Shown piece after piece: positions 1-11,210 of a DNA stretch of 64,000 nucleotides. The stretch covers positions 176,689,578 through 176,753,577 of the forward strand of contig BTPG01000005.1 in assembly GCA_036245525.1 (NCBI GenBank). The letters are read 5' to 3'. Origin of the DNA: Semisulcospira habei. Its lineage: Eukaryota > Mollusca > Gastropoda > Semisulcospiridae. A model generated the notes under the pieces. That model made no database searches and had not been told where the DNA came from. It saw only the letters and a program-made list of their open reading frames with translations. Position 1 is the stretch's first letter; each line of letters begins with the position of its first letter. A program made the translations under genes and the position numbers.

Positions 1-347
1 GAGGTACCGACGAGAATTAAACGGCCCGTTCACTCGTAGGCATAACCCGAGGCCTTACCTCGTCATCCTCATAAGCCACTAAGGTGAAGTATAGAGAAGA
101 GAACAATCCAAACGAGAGAGGCTGAAGCCGGTGACCATCCACGTGGGAGCAAAGGGTACGACTGGGGGTAAGTTACGGCGCATGACCGGATAGAAGGAGG
201 GGAGACTACCCGGTCACTTGGTTACACTCTCTTTCTTACTCCCCTTGTTGGGTAGGTATACACAAGGGTGCTTAGGCTGAAATCGGGTAAGTAAAGGGGT
301 ATATTCCATACAGTAATGCCATCAGTAATGGATTTTGAGGAAACAAA
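1..347 (-). mobile_element. DIRS element E, 5' terminus (partial)
   Basis: The right-hand end of a minus-strand DIRS-type retrotransposon whose body lies left of the window. Its last 100 bases (TTAGGCTGAAATCG, then ATTCCATACAGTAATGCC, ATCAGTAATG and GAGGAAACAAA) match the right end of DIRS C at 47410-47517. The first bases resemble the leader of DIRS D (GAGGTACC, CTAAGGTGA). No coding sequence of this copy is visible here. Confidence 0.75.
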
Positions 348-368
348 GCACTACCGACAACCAAGAGG

Positions 369-448
369 TTAACTCATTTGCGGACAGCCGCATCCGGATG
401 GGCGGCTCATGCTGCGCATCCGGGTGCGGCTGGCCGTGAATGAGTTAA
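369..448. mobile_element. 80-bp TTAA hairpin MITE, copy 1
   Basis: Starts TTAACTCATTTGCGG and ends with its inverted partner (GTGAATGAGTTAA), with an inner palindrome around CCGCATCCGGATG. TTAA at both ends and a C-rich inner edge are typical of piggyBac-type insertions. A second copy of the same length lies at 16373-16452. Confidence 0.75.
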
Positions 449-527
449 TCAGTTCACTGTGGAACAAAGTAAGAGAGACCCAGACGCAATAGGCATAGAT
501 CCTTATTAGCCACTGCAGATGTGAGAG

Positions 528-560
528 CTCATAATAATAATAATAAATAATAATAATACC
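528..560. repeat. (AAT)n microsatellite
   Basis: Imperfect run of AAT/TAA triplets. The surrounding intron (449-864) otherwise shows no recognisable element, apart from a 15-base G run at 784-798. Confidence 0.8.
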
Positions 561-864
561 CTTATTATATAGGCGCTTTTTCTCAATTTTTGGGGGAAAT
601 CGACTCAAAGCGCCGCACCTGAAACCCAACACGCACACTGACGTAACAGACACGGATTTACGCCATTTAAGACAAACACTGTACAAGACAGACGAAGGGC
701 CAGTTCAGCTACTGAAGTTACAGAGATTTTTGATCTCTTGTATTTGAAATTTGTAAAGTGGCCTGAGACCGGTACCAAAGTGTGGGGGGGGGGGGGGATG
801 GGTGGGGGGTGGAAGAACCGGAGTACCTGGAGAAAGAACCCCCAACGGTCCGCCCGAATTAACG

Positions 865-900
865 GTGACACTTACCAGAGGAGAAAAATCCGACGCTCAT
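865..900 (-). repeat. SINE fragment
   Basis: Short piece closely resembling bases 8090-8125 of the tRNA-headed repeat (GGTGACA..CCAGAGGAG, AAAAATCC.ACGC). The tRNA boxes are absent, so it is only a fragment. Nothing else is recognised between it and exon 18. Confidence 0.45.
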
Positions 901-1231
901 GAGAGCCTCTACCACTTGCTGGTCACCCTTGTATCCTTATGCCTCGGGCAGATGGGGGTTATCCCAGCAATGAATCTGCCATGGTTTTAGAGACATTTCC
1001 CAGAAACATCTAGATGAAGCAAAAGGTTTGACTGAGAGGACTGTACCATAATCATGGACTTCAAACACAGAAAACTTCCACAATCTTCACTTCCAGGAAC
1101 CGAGGTGCATGTAAATGCCTACCAACAAGACAGAGGTTCTCATGAGCCCCTTGCAGATCTCTTGCATATGGATGACAATCATTGGGACAATGCCAAAGAA
1201 CGCGGCAAGAGGCATAGAAAAGAAAAATTAC

Positions 1232-1323
1232 CTTGAGCCAGTCAATGTGCTTCAGGAAGTGAGGTGCCAGTTGTTTTGGTGCCATGGCCACAATTTCCAG
1301 CAGACAGTACATGGCTTCCTGAC
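1232..1323 (-). CDS. ECPAS: ECM29 exon 18 (last exon in window)
   Basis: Residues 654-684: GQEAMYCLLEIVAMAPKQLA PHFLKHIDWLK, matching PVMYCLLEAVSVYPEKLA. Acceptor GTTTTAG, donor GTAATT, ends in phase 0. The next exon is not present in 1-1231, so the gene continues left of the window. Confidence 0.93.
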
Positions 1324-1351
1324 CTAAAACATAGCATAGGTAATAACAAAG

Positions 1352-1635
1352 TTAACCATTTTAGCCCCAAGGTCACATTTCTCAAAGTTTGGAGGTGTTG
1401 CCAAACGACTATGTACCAGTTGCAGGAGATGGTTTGACCATGATAATTAAGGGTCATCATCATCAGTCCCTTGCCCGAACTGGGCGTTGGGGGGACTGAA
1501 AGGCAGCAGCAACAGACAGTGCTCTCCACTGAGTTCTATTTTGGGCCTTCAGGCACCAATCTAATCTGGCACTACCCTTGAATTATCATGGTCAAGCCAT
1601 CTCCTGCTGTAGGGATCCAGGGCTAAAAGGGTTAA
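1352..1635. mobile_element. TTAA hairpin MITE with internal insertion
   Basis: Begins TTAACCATTTTAGCCCC and ends GGGCTAAAAGGGTTAA. It contains the family core (CATGATAATT..AAGGGT and ACTACCCTTGAATTATCATG). About 90 bases of unrelated sequence (roughly 1450-1540) interrupt the left arm, making it longer than the 208-214 bp intact copies. Confidence 0.65.
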
Positions 1636-1714
1636 CCCCTTCACTGCCTGTGGATGCAGATCGTGTTTCTGAAATCATTGTAAATATATCTGCCATCAAA
1701 ACAATATAGATACA

Positions 1715-1905
1715 GTTAGTTAGTTGGGTTTAACACTGAGCAGGCGACGAAAGACATCTCATGACGGGAGGATAAAAATCTGGCCAGTCAAACTAAAAGA
1801 ACGGTCAAGATAAGATGTAAATATATATTACAAATATAACAGGCTAAAAAGGTGTACAAGTCTTTAAAGGATATGTCTACAGACTCTTGAAAAGGATACA
1901 AATTG
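1715..1905 (-). mobile_element. SINE-like repeat, copy 1
   Basis: Shares extended similarity with the insertion at 17407-17688 (GGGTTTAA, CATCTCATG.CGGGAGG, AAAAATCTGG, ACAAGTCTTTAAAGGA). The GTTAGTTAGTT edge looks like a (TAAC)n 3' tail on the minus strand. It lies in another decayed TTAA repeat that starts at 1632. Confidence 0.5.
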
Positions 1906-2074
1906 GTTTCAGCAAGAGGCATAGAGGTCAGGAGATCCTATACCTTTTAATCAGGCATGGGAATTGCCCAAGCAAAAATCAGCTGAAACTAGGGGGGGTC
2001 CGGGACCTTCAGCCTGATACAAAAGGCCTCCAAGGTCCAAGACGCTAGACCTTGCTTCGAGGGGCCGAAAAATG

Positions 2075-2195
2075 AAACGACAGGGAGGGGGGGGGGGAGG
2101 AGGAGGGGGGGGGGGGTAGGCACTAGCCCTGCTTCAAGGGGCCGAAAAATGAAACGACGGGGGAAGGAGGGGTGGGGGGGGGGGGGGGAGACACC
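2075..2195. repeat. G-rich homopolymer cluster
   Basis: Three G runs of about 10-18 bases separated by AGGAGGAGG and by a duplicated segment (GGGGCCGAAAAATGAAACGAC occurs near 2064 and near 2139). It could form quadruplexes or be a sequencing difficulty. 2200-2950 shows no recognised element beyond short minus-strand open frames without homology. Confidence 0.7.
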
Positions 2196-2951
2196 TTTGC
2201 TCCGGACGAATAATCAAACACAGTGCGCATCTGCCCGCCTAGGTTTACTGCGCAGCGCGCGGCACGCTCTGAATGTGACCAGTGCGGCCCAAGGACAATT
2301 ACCATGCCTGTCTTGTCTGCTTTGCTATTAGGTGGCGGCAACGGAAATAAGATCCGAGGATTTTTTTTTTCCCCCCCGAGGAATGTGAAATTATTTTCCG
2401 CAGAAAACCGCGGATGCGAGGACAATTCCCATGCCTGTTTAATGCTGGGGATCATGAGGATCTACATCTCCTGCAATCTGTCTCTTACAATTTGGGATTG
2501 TGTTCACATTTTCTCAACAGTAAAGGGGATAAAATGCAAAGGTCACAAATGAAACACTGATGTATTGTAAAACCTGTACTTTCATGACTACATGAAGTAA
2601 AGTAGTTCTCTCAGGGTCCTTGCCTTGCACATCAACTCTAAACTCTGGGACAACATTACGTATCCGTTAACTTAAAAAATATCACTGTACTCACTATTAT
2701 TCATATAATTATATGCACAAACAGGTGTTTATTTTAATGACTTTACAATATTTCATATGAATTCTATGCAAGCTTCCGAGCTTGTGTTCACATTCAGTGC
2801 ATTCTGCAAACACAGGTTAAGAACACAGAATCAGTTTTCTACAAGCGCAAACAGAATCCAAAACGCACGCCTTATCTCAAAAGACTCCATGTATTGGGGG
2901 AACCAAACACCACAAACCACATGTGCCTGTGCAGTTCTAGTATTAGCTGGG

Positions 2952-3076
2952 AGGACTCCCCAGAGAGACCCACTTGGAGAGTATGCCATAAACACACTTC
3001 TATTTAAATGAGATGCTATGCATCTCATTTGAATAGAAGTGTACTTGTGGCGTACTCCCTGAGTGGGTCTTTCTGG
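2952..3076. repeat. Long imperfect palindrome
   Basis: Arms of about 60 bases pair around ATGCTATGCAT near 3011: GAGAGACCCACTTGGAGAGT on the left answers ACTCCCTGAGTGGGTCTTTC on the right, and CACACTTCTATTTAAATGAG answers CTCATTTGAATAGAAGTGTA. It is probably a MITE or foldback element; no flanking duplication is clear. 3080-3796 contains nothing else recognisable. Confidence 0.65.
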
Positions 3077-4195
3077 GGGGTGGGGGGTACTCCTGCAAAT
3101 GGTACAAGTATAATGTGCAACCTCTGACATCGGACATATCTATGCCTCCACCCACCCCTAAAATCTCCCTCACCCCCCAAAAATTTAAGTTATATGTCTT
3201 GTGTCAGCTGCAAAGGAGAATCTAAGCCACTTGCGCAAGTAAGCAGGTTGTGCATGTGGAGATGGAAAGGGCAATCAACCACCACCACTGCACATGTACT
3301 CTGTACAAGAGCCTTGATCCAAACCCACACGGCTTACCATACGCTCTCAAGAAGTGAGACACTGGTTTTGAAGACAACGATGATGGAGATGATGGTCGCA
3401 TGCACAATGATATAACATGATACGATTTGGTTAGTGGTGTTAATTAAAGTCAACATGCAAGTGGCCCGTCCTTAGTCCAGAGAAAATACAATGTAACACT
3501 ACACATATTTTATAAAGACACAAAGATAAAGTTACTGCACTTGGTGTAATTTTCAATCAGTCACTCCATTTACTACTATTATCTGTGGTTTGTGAGTTTT
3601 CCACTTCTGTGTGACAAGGACTCTAATATATGGCTGCTGCCTATTGAATATTTATTGTAGTTGGCTAGAAACTTCAGATGAACATGAAAACAAATTAAAA
3701 GCAAACAAGATGTGATTCAAAATTTACAGACAGCACACTTACATCCACAACTGACCAAACAAATGATGTTCAAGGTGATAATAAACAATTTACTCAATAA
3801 AATACAATACAATACAATAATACTTTATTAATCCCTCATGGGGAAATTCACATTTTTGCCACCACAGGTGCTGCTTACATTCACTCACTCGCTCATTCCA
3901 CAAATTACAATAACAGAGCTACACAATGGACAATGACTCGGGACGGGTGAAGCCCGTCGCCAAGGCATCTAATGGCCAGCGCCAGTGGCCTCATCCCAAC
4001 CCGAACCTCCCTAACAAAAACAGAATACTAAGACAGCCCTATGTCCCCTGAACACACTATTATAATGTTCCTTATTAAGTTCCTACTTGGCTAAAACTAG
4101 TACATAAAACAAGTTAACAACAGAAACAAAATACCCGCGTCGATACGGAGATGATCTCCGATCTCTCTCTTGGCTTGACTTCGCGAACGAAGATT

Positions 4196-7100
4196 CTATA
4201 GGGCTTGCCCACGTCGTCTGCAGGCATTTTCGTGGCTGCGGAGGCCAATCCGGGACAGGCAGGTTCGACCGCAGTGGCTGCAGGGGAAGGTCTGGTCAGG
4301 GTTCTGAGTTACGACAACTCTGTTTTTTCTTCTGAGCCGCTTGTCCTTAAGGTTAGCTCTGCGAGAGTCCTCAAAGGAGACGGCTGCCTTGTGAATGGTG
4401 GAGCGCCAGGTGTCACGGTCTGCAGCAAGCGAAGACCACTGGCGGTGGTCAATTTGGCAGGCACTAAGTGACTTCTTGAGACCGTCTTTGTATCTCTTCT
4501 TTGGTGCCCCTCTGTCTCCGTGTCCAGTGGCGAGCTCGCCGAACAGAGTGATCTTGGGTAGGCGATGATCCTCCATCCTGGAGACGTGCCCCGCCCAGCG
4601 AAGCTGTGTCCGCAGCAGCAAAGCCTCGATGCTCACAGTTTCCGCCTGTTCAAGGACCTCGACGTTGGTGACATAGTCACTCCAGTGAATGCTGAGGATG
4701 GTACGCAGGCAGCGCTGGTGAAAGCGTTCGAGGAGTCGTAGTTGGCTGCGGTAGAGGGCCCAGGACTCGGAACCGTACAGCAGGGTGGTGAGGACGACAG
4801 CTCTGTACACGCTGATCTTGGTGCCTTTTTTCAGCTGTTGATTGTGCCACACCCGCTTGAATAGTCGCCCGAAAGCACTGTTCGCTTTTGCCAGCCTGTT
4901 GTCCAGCTCCTTGTCCAGCTTGGCGTCTGACGTGATGATGCAGCCAAGGTAGGTAAACTGGTGTACAGACTTCAGTTCGGACTCGCCGATGGTGATGTGG
5001 GGAGGGCGATGCTCTTCCTTGGGTGCCGGCTGATGAAGGACCTCTGTCTTTTTCAGACTGACCTCAAGTCCAAAGAGCTGGGCAGCATCTGCGAAGCAGG
5101 ACGTAATGCGCTGCAAGGCTCTCTCTGTGTGTGCAACGAGAGCAGCGTCATCAGCGAAGAGCAGCTCACGAATCAGTTGGTCTAGGGTTTTGGTGTGGGC
5201 CTGCAGTCGTCTGAGGTTGAACAGGCTGCCATCGAGACGATACCTGATGTACACTGTGTCGTCATCGTCGAGGTCCACTGTGGCCTGCTTCAACATCATG
5301 CTGAAGAAGATGGTGAAGAGGGTCGGTGCCAGCACGCAGCCTTGCTTCACGCCGTTGCGAATGGGAAATGGTTCTGAGAGGTCACTGTTTAGCCTTGCTG
5401 GTCCTCGTGGAGCTGGACGATCATGCTGAGGAACTTTGGGGGACAACCTAGTCGCTCCAGGATCTGCCACATACCTTGCCTGCTCACAGTGTCAAACGCT
5501 TTTGTTAGGTCGACAAACGTTACATACAGTCCTTTGTTCTGCTCGCGGCACTTCTCCTGAAGCTGTCTCAGCACAAAGACCATGTCGGTGGTACTCCTAT
5601 TGGCTCTGAAGCCACACTGGCCCTCTGGGAGGTGGTCTTCAGCGATGGCAGGTACCAGCTGATTCAGGAGCAACCTTGCGAGAATTTTCCCGGCAATGGA
5701 CAGCAGGGTAATTCCACGATAATTAGAGCAGGCAGACTTCTCTCCTTTGTTCTTGTACAGGGTGATGATGACTGCATCACGGAGATCCTTTGGTAGTGTT
5801 CCTTTTACCCAGTAGCAGAGAAAGAGGTCGTGGAGCTTGTTGTGCAGTGCTGGGCCTCCATGTTTCCAGATCTCTGGCGGGATTTCGTCAATGCCTGCTG
5901 CTTTGACACTTGAGCTGGTGGATGGCTGCGAGGGTCTCTTCGGCGGTGGGCGGTACGTCCAATTCAACCTTTAGTGGAAGGTGTGGGATTTGGAGGATGA
6001 CTGTTTCTTGAACAGTGCGTTCAGCGCCGAAGAGGTCCTGAAAGTATTCCAACCAGTGGTTCAAGATGGAGGTATTATCTGTGAGGAGTGCCTGTCCATC
6101 AGCGCTTCGCAGGGGACTTTGTACCAGGTGCCTAGGGCCATACACTGCTTTCAGTGCTTCGTAGAAGCCCCTGTAGTCACCGTTGTCAGCGCAGAGCTGG
6201 GTCCTCTGTGCGAGTCTGGACCACCACTCGTTCTGGAGCTCTCTAAGCTTGAGCTGGAGACTGCTGCAGATGAGGCGGAAGGCAGACTTCTTCACAGGGC
6301 AGGAAGGCTGGGCTAGGTGGGCCTGGTGGGCGGCTCTTTTTTTTTTTTGCTAGAAGTTCCTGGATCTCTACGTCGTTTTCGTCAAACCAGTCTTTGTTCC
6401 TCTTTCTAGCAAAGCCCAAGACTTCCACAGAGGATTTTACAATAGCAGTTTTCAGTTGTTCCCAGAGTGTTTCAGGGGAGGAGTCTGCTGGATCAACTGT
6501 GTCTTTGAGCATGCGCTGTAAATCGGCCTGAAGGGCAGCTTTCTTGTCGTCACGCTGAAGGCTGGCAACATCAAGCTTTTTCTTGGGGGGGGCCCCTTTC
6601 TTGGGTTTCAGCTTGAGGCGGAGCCTGAGTTTGCAGCGAACAAGGCGGTGGTCAGTGTGGCACTCTGCGCTGGGCATCACTCTGGTGGGGAGGACGTCAC
6701 TGCGGTCCCTCTGACGCACTAGGACATAGTCGATAAGGTGCCAGTGCTTGGAGCGAGGATGCATCCAGGTGGTCTTTCGACTGTCCTTTTGCTGGAAAGT
6801 AGTGTTGGTGATGACAAGTTGCTGCTCTGCACAGAGCTCCAACAGTAGGCGACCATTGTCATTGCAGTTCCCAACGCCATGCTTGCCGAGGACTCCTTTC
6901 CAGGCTTCAGAGTCTTGGCCCACTCTGGCGTTGAAGTCGCCAAGGATGATGACTTTGTCGTCTGCAGGGGTGCTCTGCAGGAGGCTGCGCAGGTCAGAGT
7001 AGAACTTGTCTTTTTCTGCAGGCTCTGCCAGGAGGGTTGGGGAGTACACACTGAGAAGGGTGACGTATTGCTGGTGTTTCAGTGGGAGGCGCATGGACAT

Positions 7101-7416
7101 GATGCGGTCGGAGTGACCCGTTGGTAGATTTTCCAACTTAGTCGCAATGGGGGTCTTCACCATGAAGCTCACGCCTGAGAGCCGTCTTTCTGATGCAGGC
7201 CTGCCTGACCAGTAGAGGGTGTAGCCAGCGCCAAGTTCTTGGAGGCTGCCTTCCTCTGGAAGGCGTACTTCGCTGAGCGCGGCGATTGTCGATGTTTAAC
7301 CTCCGCAATTCATGGGCAATGAGGGCGGAGCGACGTTCAGGGCGTCCGCTGTCTGCTGTGTCGAGCATGGTTCGGATGTTCCAGCATGCTACGTTGAGTC
7401 CGGTCGTGGTCGTCAT
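4196..7416 (-). pseudogene. LINE endonuclease-reverse transcriptase, frameshifted
   Basis: Would copy its RNA into a nicked target site. Five overlapping frames make up the ORF (7416-7138, 7172-6243, 6295-5888, 5967-5389, 5470-4196), so at least four frameshifts disable it. The endonuclease part starts LNVACWNIRTMLD and contains VIILGDFNARVG and the SKHWHLIDYV..TDHRLVRCKL block. Reverse transcriptase motifs are YRGITLLSIAGKI, VDLTKAFDTVSR (box A Asp), GVKQGCVLAP and LLFADDAALV (FADD catalytic pair). A C-terminal C2H2 finger (CSHCGRTC..H) closes it. The original start is the ATG at 7416, just before the endonuclease. Confidence 0.85.
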
Positions 7417-8130
7417 GAGAGTGGATCCATTGTTTTTTCTTGTTTTCTGACCGCATGAGAAGATGCCCGTTGACCGCGGCTAGCCAACTGGGGTTACGAG
7501 GGGATGAGCTTTGGTTAGGCCACCTTTTCTAGGCCCCTCTCCGTGTGGAGCAAGCAGTGCTGTCCCTAGAGAAGGCTGCTTGGTCGTTCAGGGTGTGCCG
7601 AGTGACGTTGTCATCCCCAGGTCAACATCAGGCGACCAATATCCTGAACTGCCTGCATGCAGGTTTGAGACTGCGGCTTCCAGTGACATCTTTCACCTGC
7701 CGTTTTGCCCCTTGCCCATCGCTACAGGACTTGGAAAGTTCAGTGTCATAGTCCGTGGGCGTTTCCTAAAGCCTGCGCGGTGGAGCTTTTTGGTGGAGTG
7801 CAGTGTGCGCAGTGCTGGCCCCACCCTTTAAACCCTTGGTTCGTTTGCCATGGCCTAGCAAGCTGGGACGGTGGCATCGAGGTCCTCGGGTCGTAGGTTT
7901 TATATCAGACTGTCCTTGTCTTAGTCTCTGGCTCAAAAGCCTTCCCCGGAGACACGGGGGCTTTGATGTCAGGGGTTTCCTCCCTTAGCCTTTCCGCAGC
8001 CAAGCGGCCAGGCCTGCAAGGCAGCAGGGGACTCGTGGGGGCCGGGGTCGTCTATGTCCCGTGCAGATGTGAACATCTGCCCACTGCCCAGACGGTGACA
8101 CCAGAGGAGAAAAATCCAACGCCGGAACCC

Positions 8131-8185
8131 GGTATCGAACCTCGCACCTTTGGCATTGGAGGCAGACACCTTAACCACTGCGCCA
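8131..8185 (-). promoter_or_regulatory. RNA polymerase III A and B boxes (tRNA-like)
   Basis: Reading on the minus strand, TGGCGCAGTGG (8185-8175) is a perfect A box and GGTTCGATACC (8141-8131) a near-perfect B box, spaced 33 bases apart as in a tRNA. The sequence begins GGGGAAG at 8192. No cloverleaf acceptor stem is evident, so this is a tRNA-derived SINE/LINE head rather than a tRNA gene. Confidence 0.8.
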
Positions 8186-8894
8186 CTTCCCCGATCTAGG
8201 CAACATACAACTGAACAACGGTCAAACAGCACCTGTGGGCCCGTCGCCGCAATGTACAGCGCCGGTGTTTAGACAGTCGCTCCGGCATACACAGTCACCA
8301 CCTTAATTATACTGAACTTAACTAGTATATAACTTCATATTCATTTTAAAAACAAACTTAGTAGAACTACATCATTAACGTGAAAGCAGTCCAAAATGGT
8401 TTCTAAAAAAAAGTACACACGCGGCTGTTCAGAGAAACACAGTCACTGCGTCTGGGAGGTGTCCGTCATTACATCATTCGGCTGGAATGTGGGGCCTGAA
8501 GCTTGCTGGTACTGGCTTCATTGAGTGCACTAGGCTAGCGCAGGCCGTGATTTTGAGCGTGGCATGCCGGAAGAGCCACTCCTTAGATGAGATGATGAAA
8601 GGGGAGGAAAGCACATTGGTTGTATTGCCACAGCATAGCGCACGCTGTTCTACTAATATCCGCTTGGTACAACAAGAATCAGCGTGTATCAACTCCCAGC
8701 ATAGCAGCACAGCGGAGAAAAATAGGAAATCCAGTTAACAGTCACAACACATCAAATTGCCAAAAGTCATCAAAAAGAAATACCGGTCGTGATGCAGCAT
8801 TGTAGGGCCTGACATCGTATATCAATGACGAAGATACAATGGCTAGAATTCTGTCGGTGGCGACCATTTCTGCTGGATCGGGCGGCCGGGAGGT

Positions 8895-8915
8895 GTTGCA
8901 TGGCCGCCATCTTGT
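8895..8915. promoter_or_regulatory. YY1-like site
   Basis: ATGGCCGCCATCTTG reads CAAGATGGCGGCCAT on the other strand, the classic YY1 core found near many animal promoters. No gene start is recognised beside it. 8193-9325 otherwise holds no identifiable element. Confidence 0.3.
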
Positions 8916-9325
8916 CTTTTGTCTCAACCCTCTGGATGACAGTAGTGCTTTTTTTCTCAACTATGCACTTTAGTTCTCAGCTGCACTGGCGGGCACTCCC
9001 TGGCGGAAATGTGTCAGATCGGCTTCACGAGGGCACTGAGATAGCGAGGCAGCCTCCTTCCACTTACTATCAGCGCACTAAATACCATCACTGATAAGGC
9101 ACCGGCTGTGCGATCTTCTCGCTTCAGCTGGGGATAAGAATAGCACAGCAGCCTGTCTTCGTTTACAGTACTGCTGCGCTTTCCCCCCATTATCTCTTAG
9201 CATCTGCTGCATACATCGGCGAATAGGCTGTGAATTACAGATGTTGTATTTAAACCGGGATTAATTAACCTGCAGTCGTGAGCAATTACTTGAAGATAAG
9301 TCATCTTGTAGAGGAGAAATTGTAC

Positions 9326-10221
9326 TACAGTGGAGTCCGCTTAACACGAATTTCTGGGGACACGGAAAATCACTTCGTGTTAACCGTATTTCGTGTTAAC
9401 CAATATGGCCTCAAAATTGATCACGGCCCTCCCGGCAAGGAAAAAGTGTGTAAGAGATGCGTGCATGAATGAGTACGAGGTTAAAAGTGCATATTATTGT
9501 ACTATATATGCTTACATTACGTTCAGCTCGCTAGGAAAACACAAGGATATGTGTACAGCTCACGTAGTTAATGTAAAATCCATCAGGTAAAATCCATAGT
9601 AAAGTAAAAGCAACACGGGCATCTGGCATCGGTAAAAGCAACACGGTCAAAGTCATTTAAAAAACGGGCCATGATCGAAGTCAGTCTTGCGTTATTGACA
9701 GCCCGTGTAGAGAGACAATCATGGATCTCATTAATCTTGTTTTTTCACTTCAAGCGTAGTCGACTTGTGTTTTACCTTGGGGGTAGCCGTGATCGGTAGT
9801 TAACTGAATTGAGGGAGTGTTGGTACATAAATGATGCATGAAGTCAGTTCAGAAACACTAGCCAATGAGAAGACGGATTACAACGACTGAAGGCTATTCA
9901 GCCAATCACAGGCTAGAGTTCGTTCATGTGTCGTGTGTACTACAGCAAGAGAGCGACACGTGCAGTGCCCCTTTCATGAGTCGGTTTTCGGTGTTTGAGA
10001 CTGGAATGTGTGTTCGTGTTAAACAGGTGAATAATAGTGAAATTGCTCTGGTCGGGAACCGAAAACAGCTTCATGTTAAGCGAAATTTCGTGTTAAGCAT
10101 TTCGTGTTATCAGTGAAATTTTAATACATAATAAGAAGGCCGTCAGCCGGGAATGCAAAAGCGGTTCGTGTTAACCGGAAATTCGTGTTAAGCGAGTTCG
10201 TGTTAACTGGACTCCACTGTA
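9326..10221. mobile_element. pogo/Tigger-like non-autonomous DNA transposon
   Basis: TA at both ends encloses inverted termini CAGTGGAGTCC...GGACTCCACTG, giving an 892-bp element. Several copies of TTCGTGTTAA sit near both ends (9377-9405; 10010-10110; 10163-10210), resembling subterminal transposase sites. The Tc1/mariner-pogo assignment rests on the TA duplication and on the CAGT start. No transposase frame is visible. 10222-10658 shows nothing further. Confidence 0.8.
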
Positions 10222-10728
10222 TCTTTGGACACCAAACATGCTGTGGTAATCTGCGTGCATGTTTTTTATACACTGGCTCAAAGTATCACTAGGAGACGGA
10301 TTAGATGCAGCCTTCCGTTAGTTTATCATACTTTTTATCGCATCATGGTTCAAAAACTAAAGTTTCTGGAAAGTTCAGACAAAGTCAGTGCTGTCAACAG
10401 ATGTCTTAACTGGCATATCCCATGCTAAAAATCTTCAAAACCACATACCCGAGTCCTGCTAAAGCCGGTTTGGTGGGCCAAGTGAAAACAGTAATCCATT
10501 CAGAGCACGCCGACTTGAAGTATGCGAATTTCACCGATACAGTCAATGTTTTTAACAATATCACAATTTTAACACAGTTTAAAAACAATACACAAAGCAG
10601 AGGTTTACTGTTTGCTGTTAAGAGATTCAGTTCCGGCTTAGTGTCACATTAAAATGGCTTAAAATGTATTTTTCTTTAAAATAAATTTTTTTCGAAAAAT
10701 ACTTACCGATGGTATTACTGAGAGGAAG

Positions 10729-11210
10729 TACAGAGAGAGCGTGGAGCTCACTCACACGAGAAGCTGTGGCTAGGGCCAGCAGGAAGCAGGTCTTCCTCGT
10801 CAAGTCCGAGAACCGAGCCAAGTGCAGCGGTTCAAAACGAGCAGAGTTGAGCCATGTTAACACCCACGCAAGGTCCCAATGTGGGAGTAGTGATCGGGTC
10901 ACTGGTCGCTGGAGATCAAAATGAGCCATGAGGTCCGCGAGGTCCTTGCAAGATCCCGGATCGGGTCGACCCAAATGGCGGTAAGTGTCAGCCACCATAG
11001 AAAGATAACCTCGAATGGTGATGGGTGCCAAGCCCTGATCCTCGAAGAGCCACAAGAAGAACTCGGCGAGCTGGGGCATATAGTTGTGGGGGAGAGGTGT
11101 CGCGGCCCACACCATGACAGTAGAACCCACCATTTACCCTCATAGACTTTCCTGGTGGAAGGTCGTCGAGCTGAAGCGATAGCCGCCACCGCTGCATCCG
11201 AGAAACCTCA
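10729..11210 (-). pseudogene. DIRS A tyrosine recombinase, 3'-truncated
   Basis: Would integrate the circular DIRS DNA. The N-terminal SAM-like part is visible (RRPSTRKVYEGKW, GLAPITIRGYLSMVADTYRH, WVLTWLNSARFEPLHLARFS), as is the first catalytic arginine region RVSELHALS. The frame then passes into the left terminal repeat (LPLSNTIGKYFSK), so the His-x-x-Arg and tyrosine boxes are missing. A frameshift near 11130 also separates the N-terminal piece. Confidence 0.8.

Larger units (their letters stand above)
3797..8192 (-). mobile_element. APE-type LINE retrotransposon with tRNA-like 5' head
   Basis: A nearly full-length non-LTR retrotransposon. From 5' to 3' (right to left) it has a tRNA-like head (8192-8100), a long leader (to 7417), one open reading frame for endonuclease and reverse transcriptase (7416-4196), and a 3' untranslated region ending in AATAAAGTATTGTATTGTAT at 3797-3830. 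The tail of short TATTG repeats and the single ORF beginning with the endonuclease fit CR1/RTE-X-like clades; the exact clade is not certain. It lies in the ECM29 intron after exon 17. Confidence 0.8.

Noticed and set aside
2149..2552. Plus- and minus-strand ORFs around 2.1-2.5 kb
   Set aside because: They cross G or T homopolymers, have no homology I recognise and no splice context.
8100..8192. A functional tRNA gene
   Set aside because: A and B boxes are present, but no acceptor-stem pairing is seen and the unit continues into repeat sequence.
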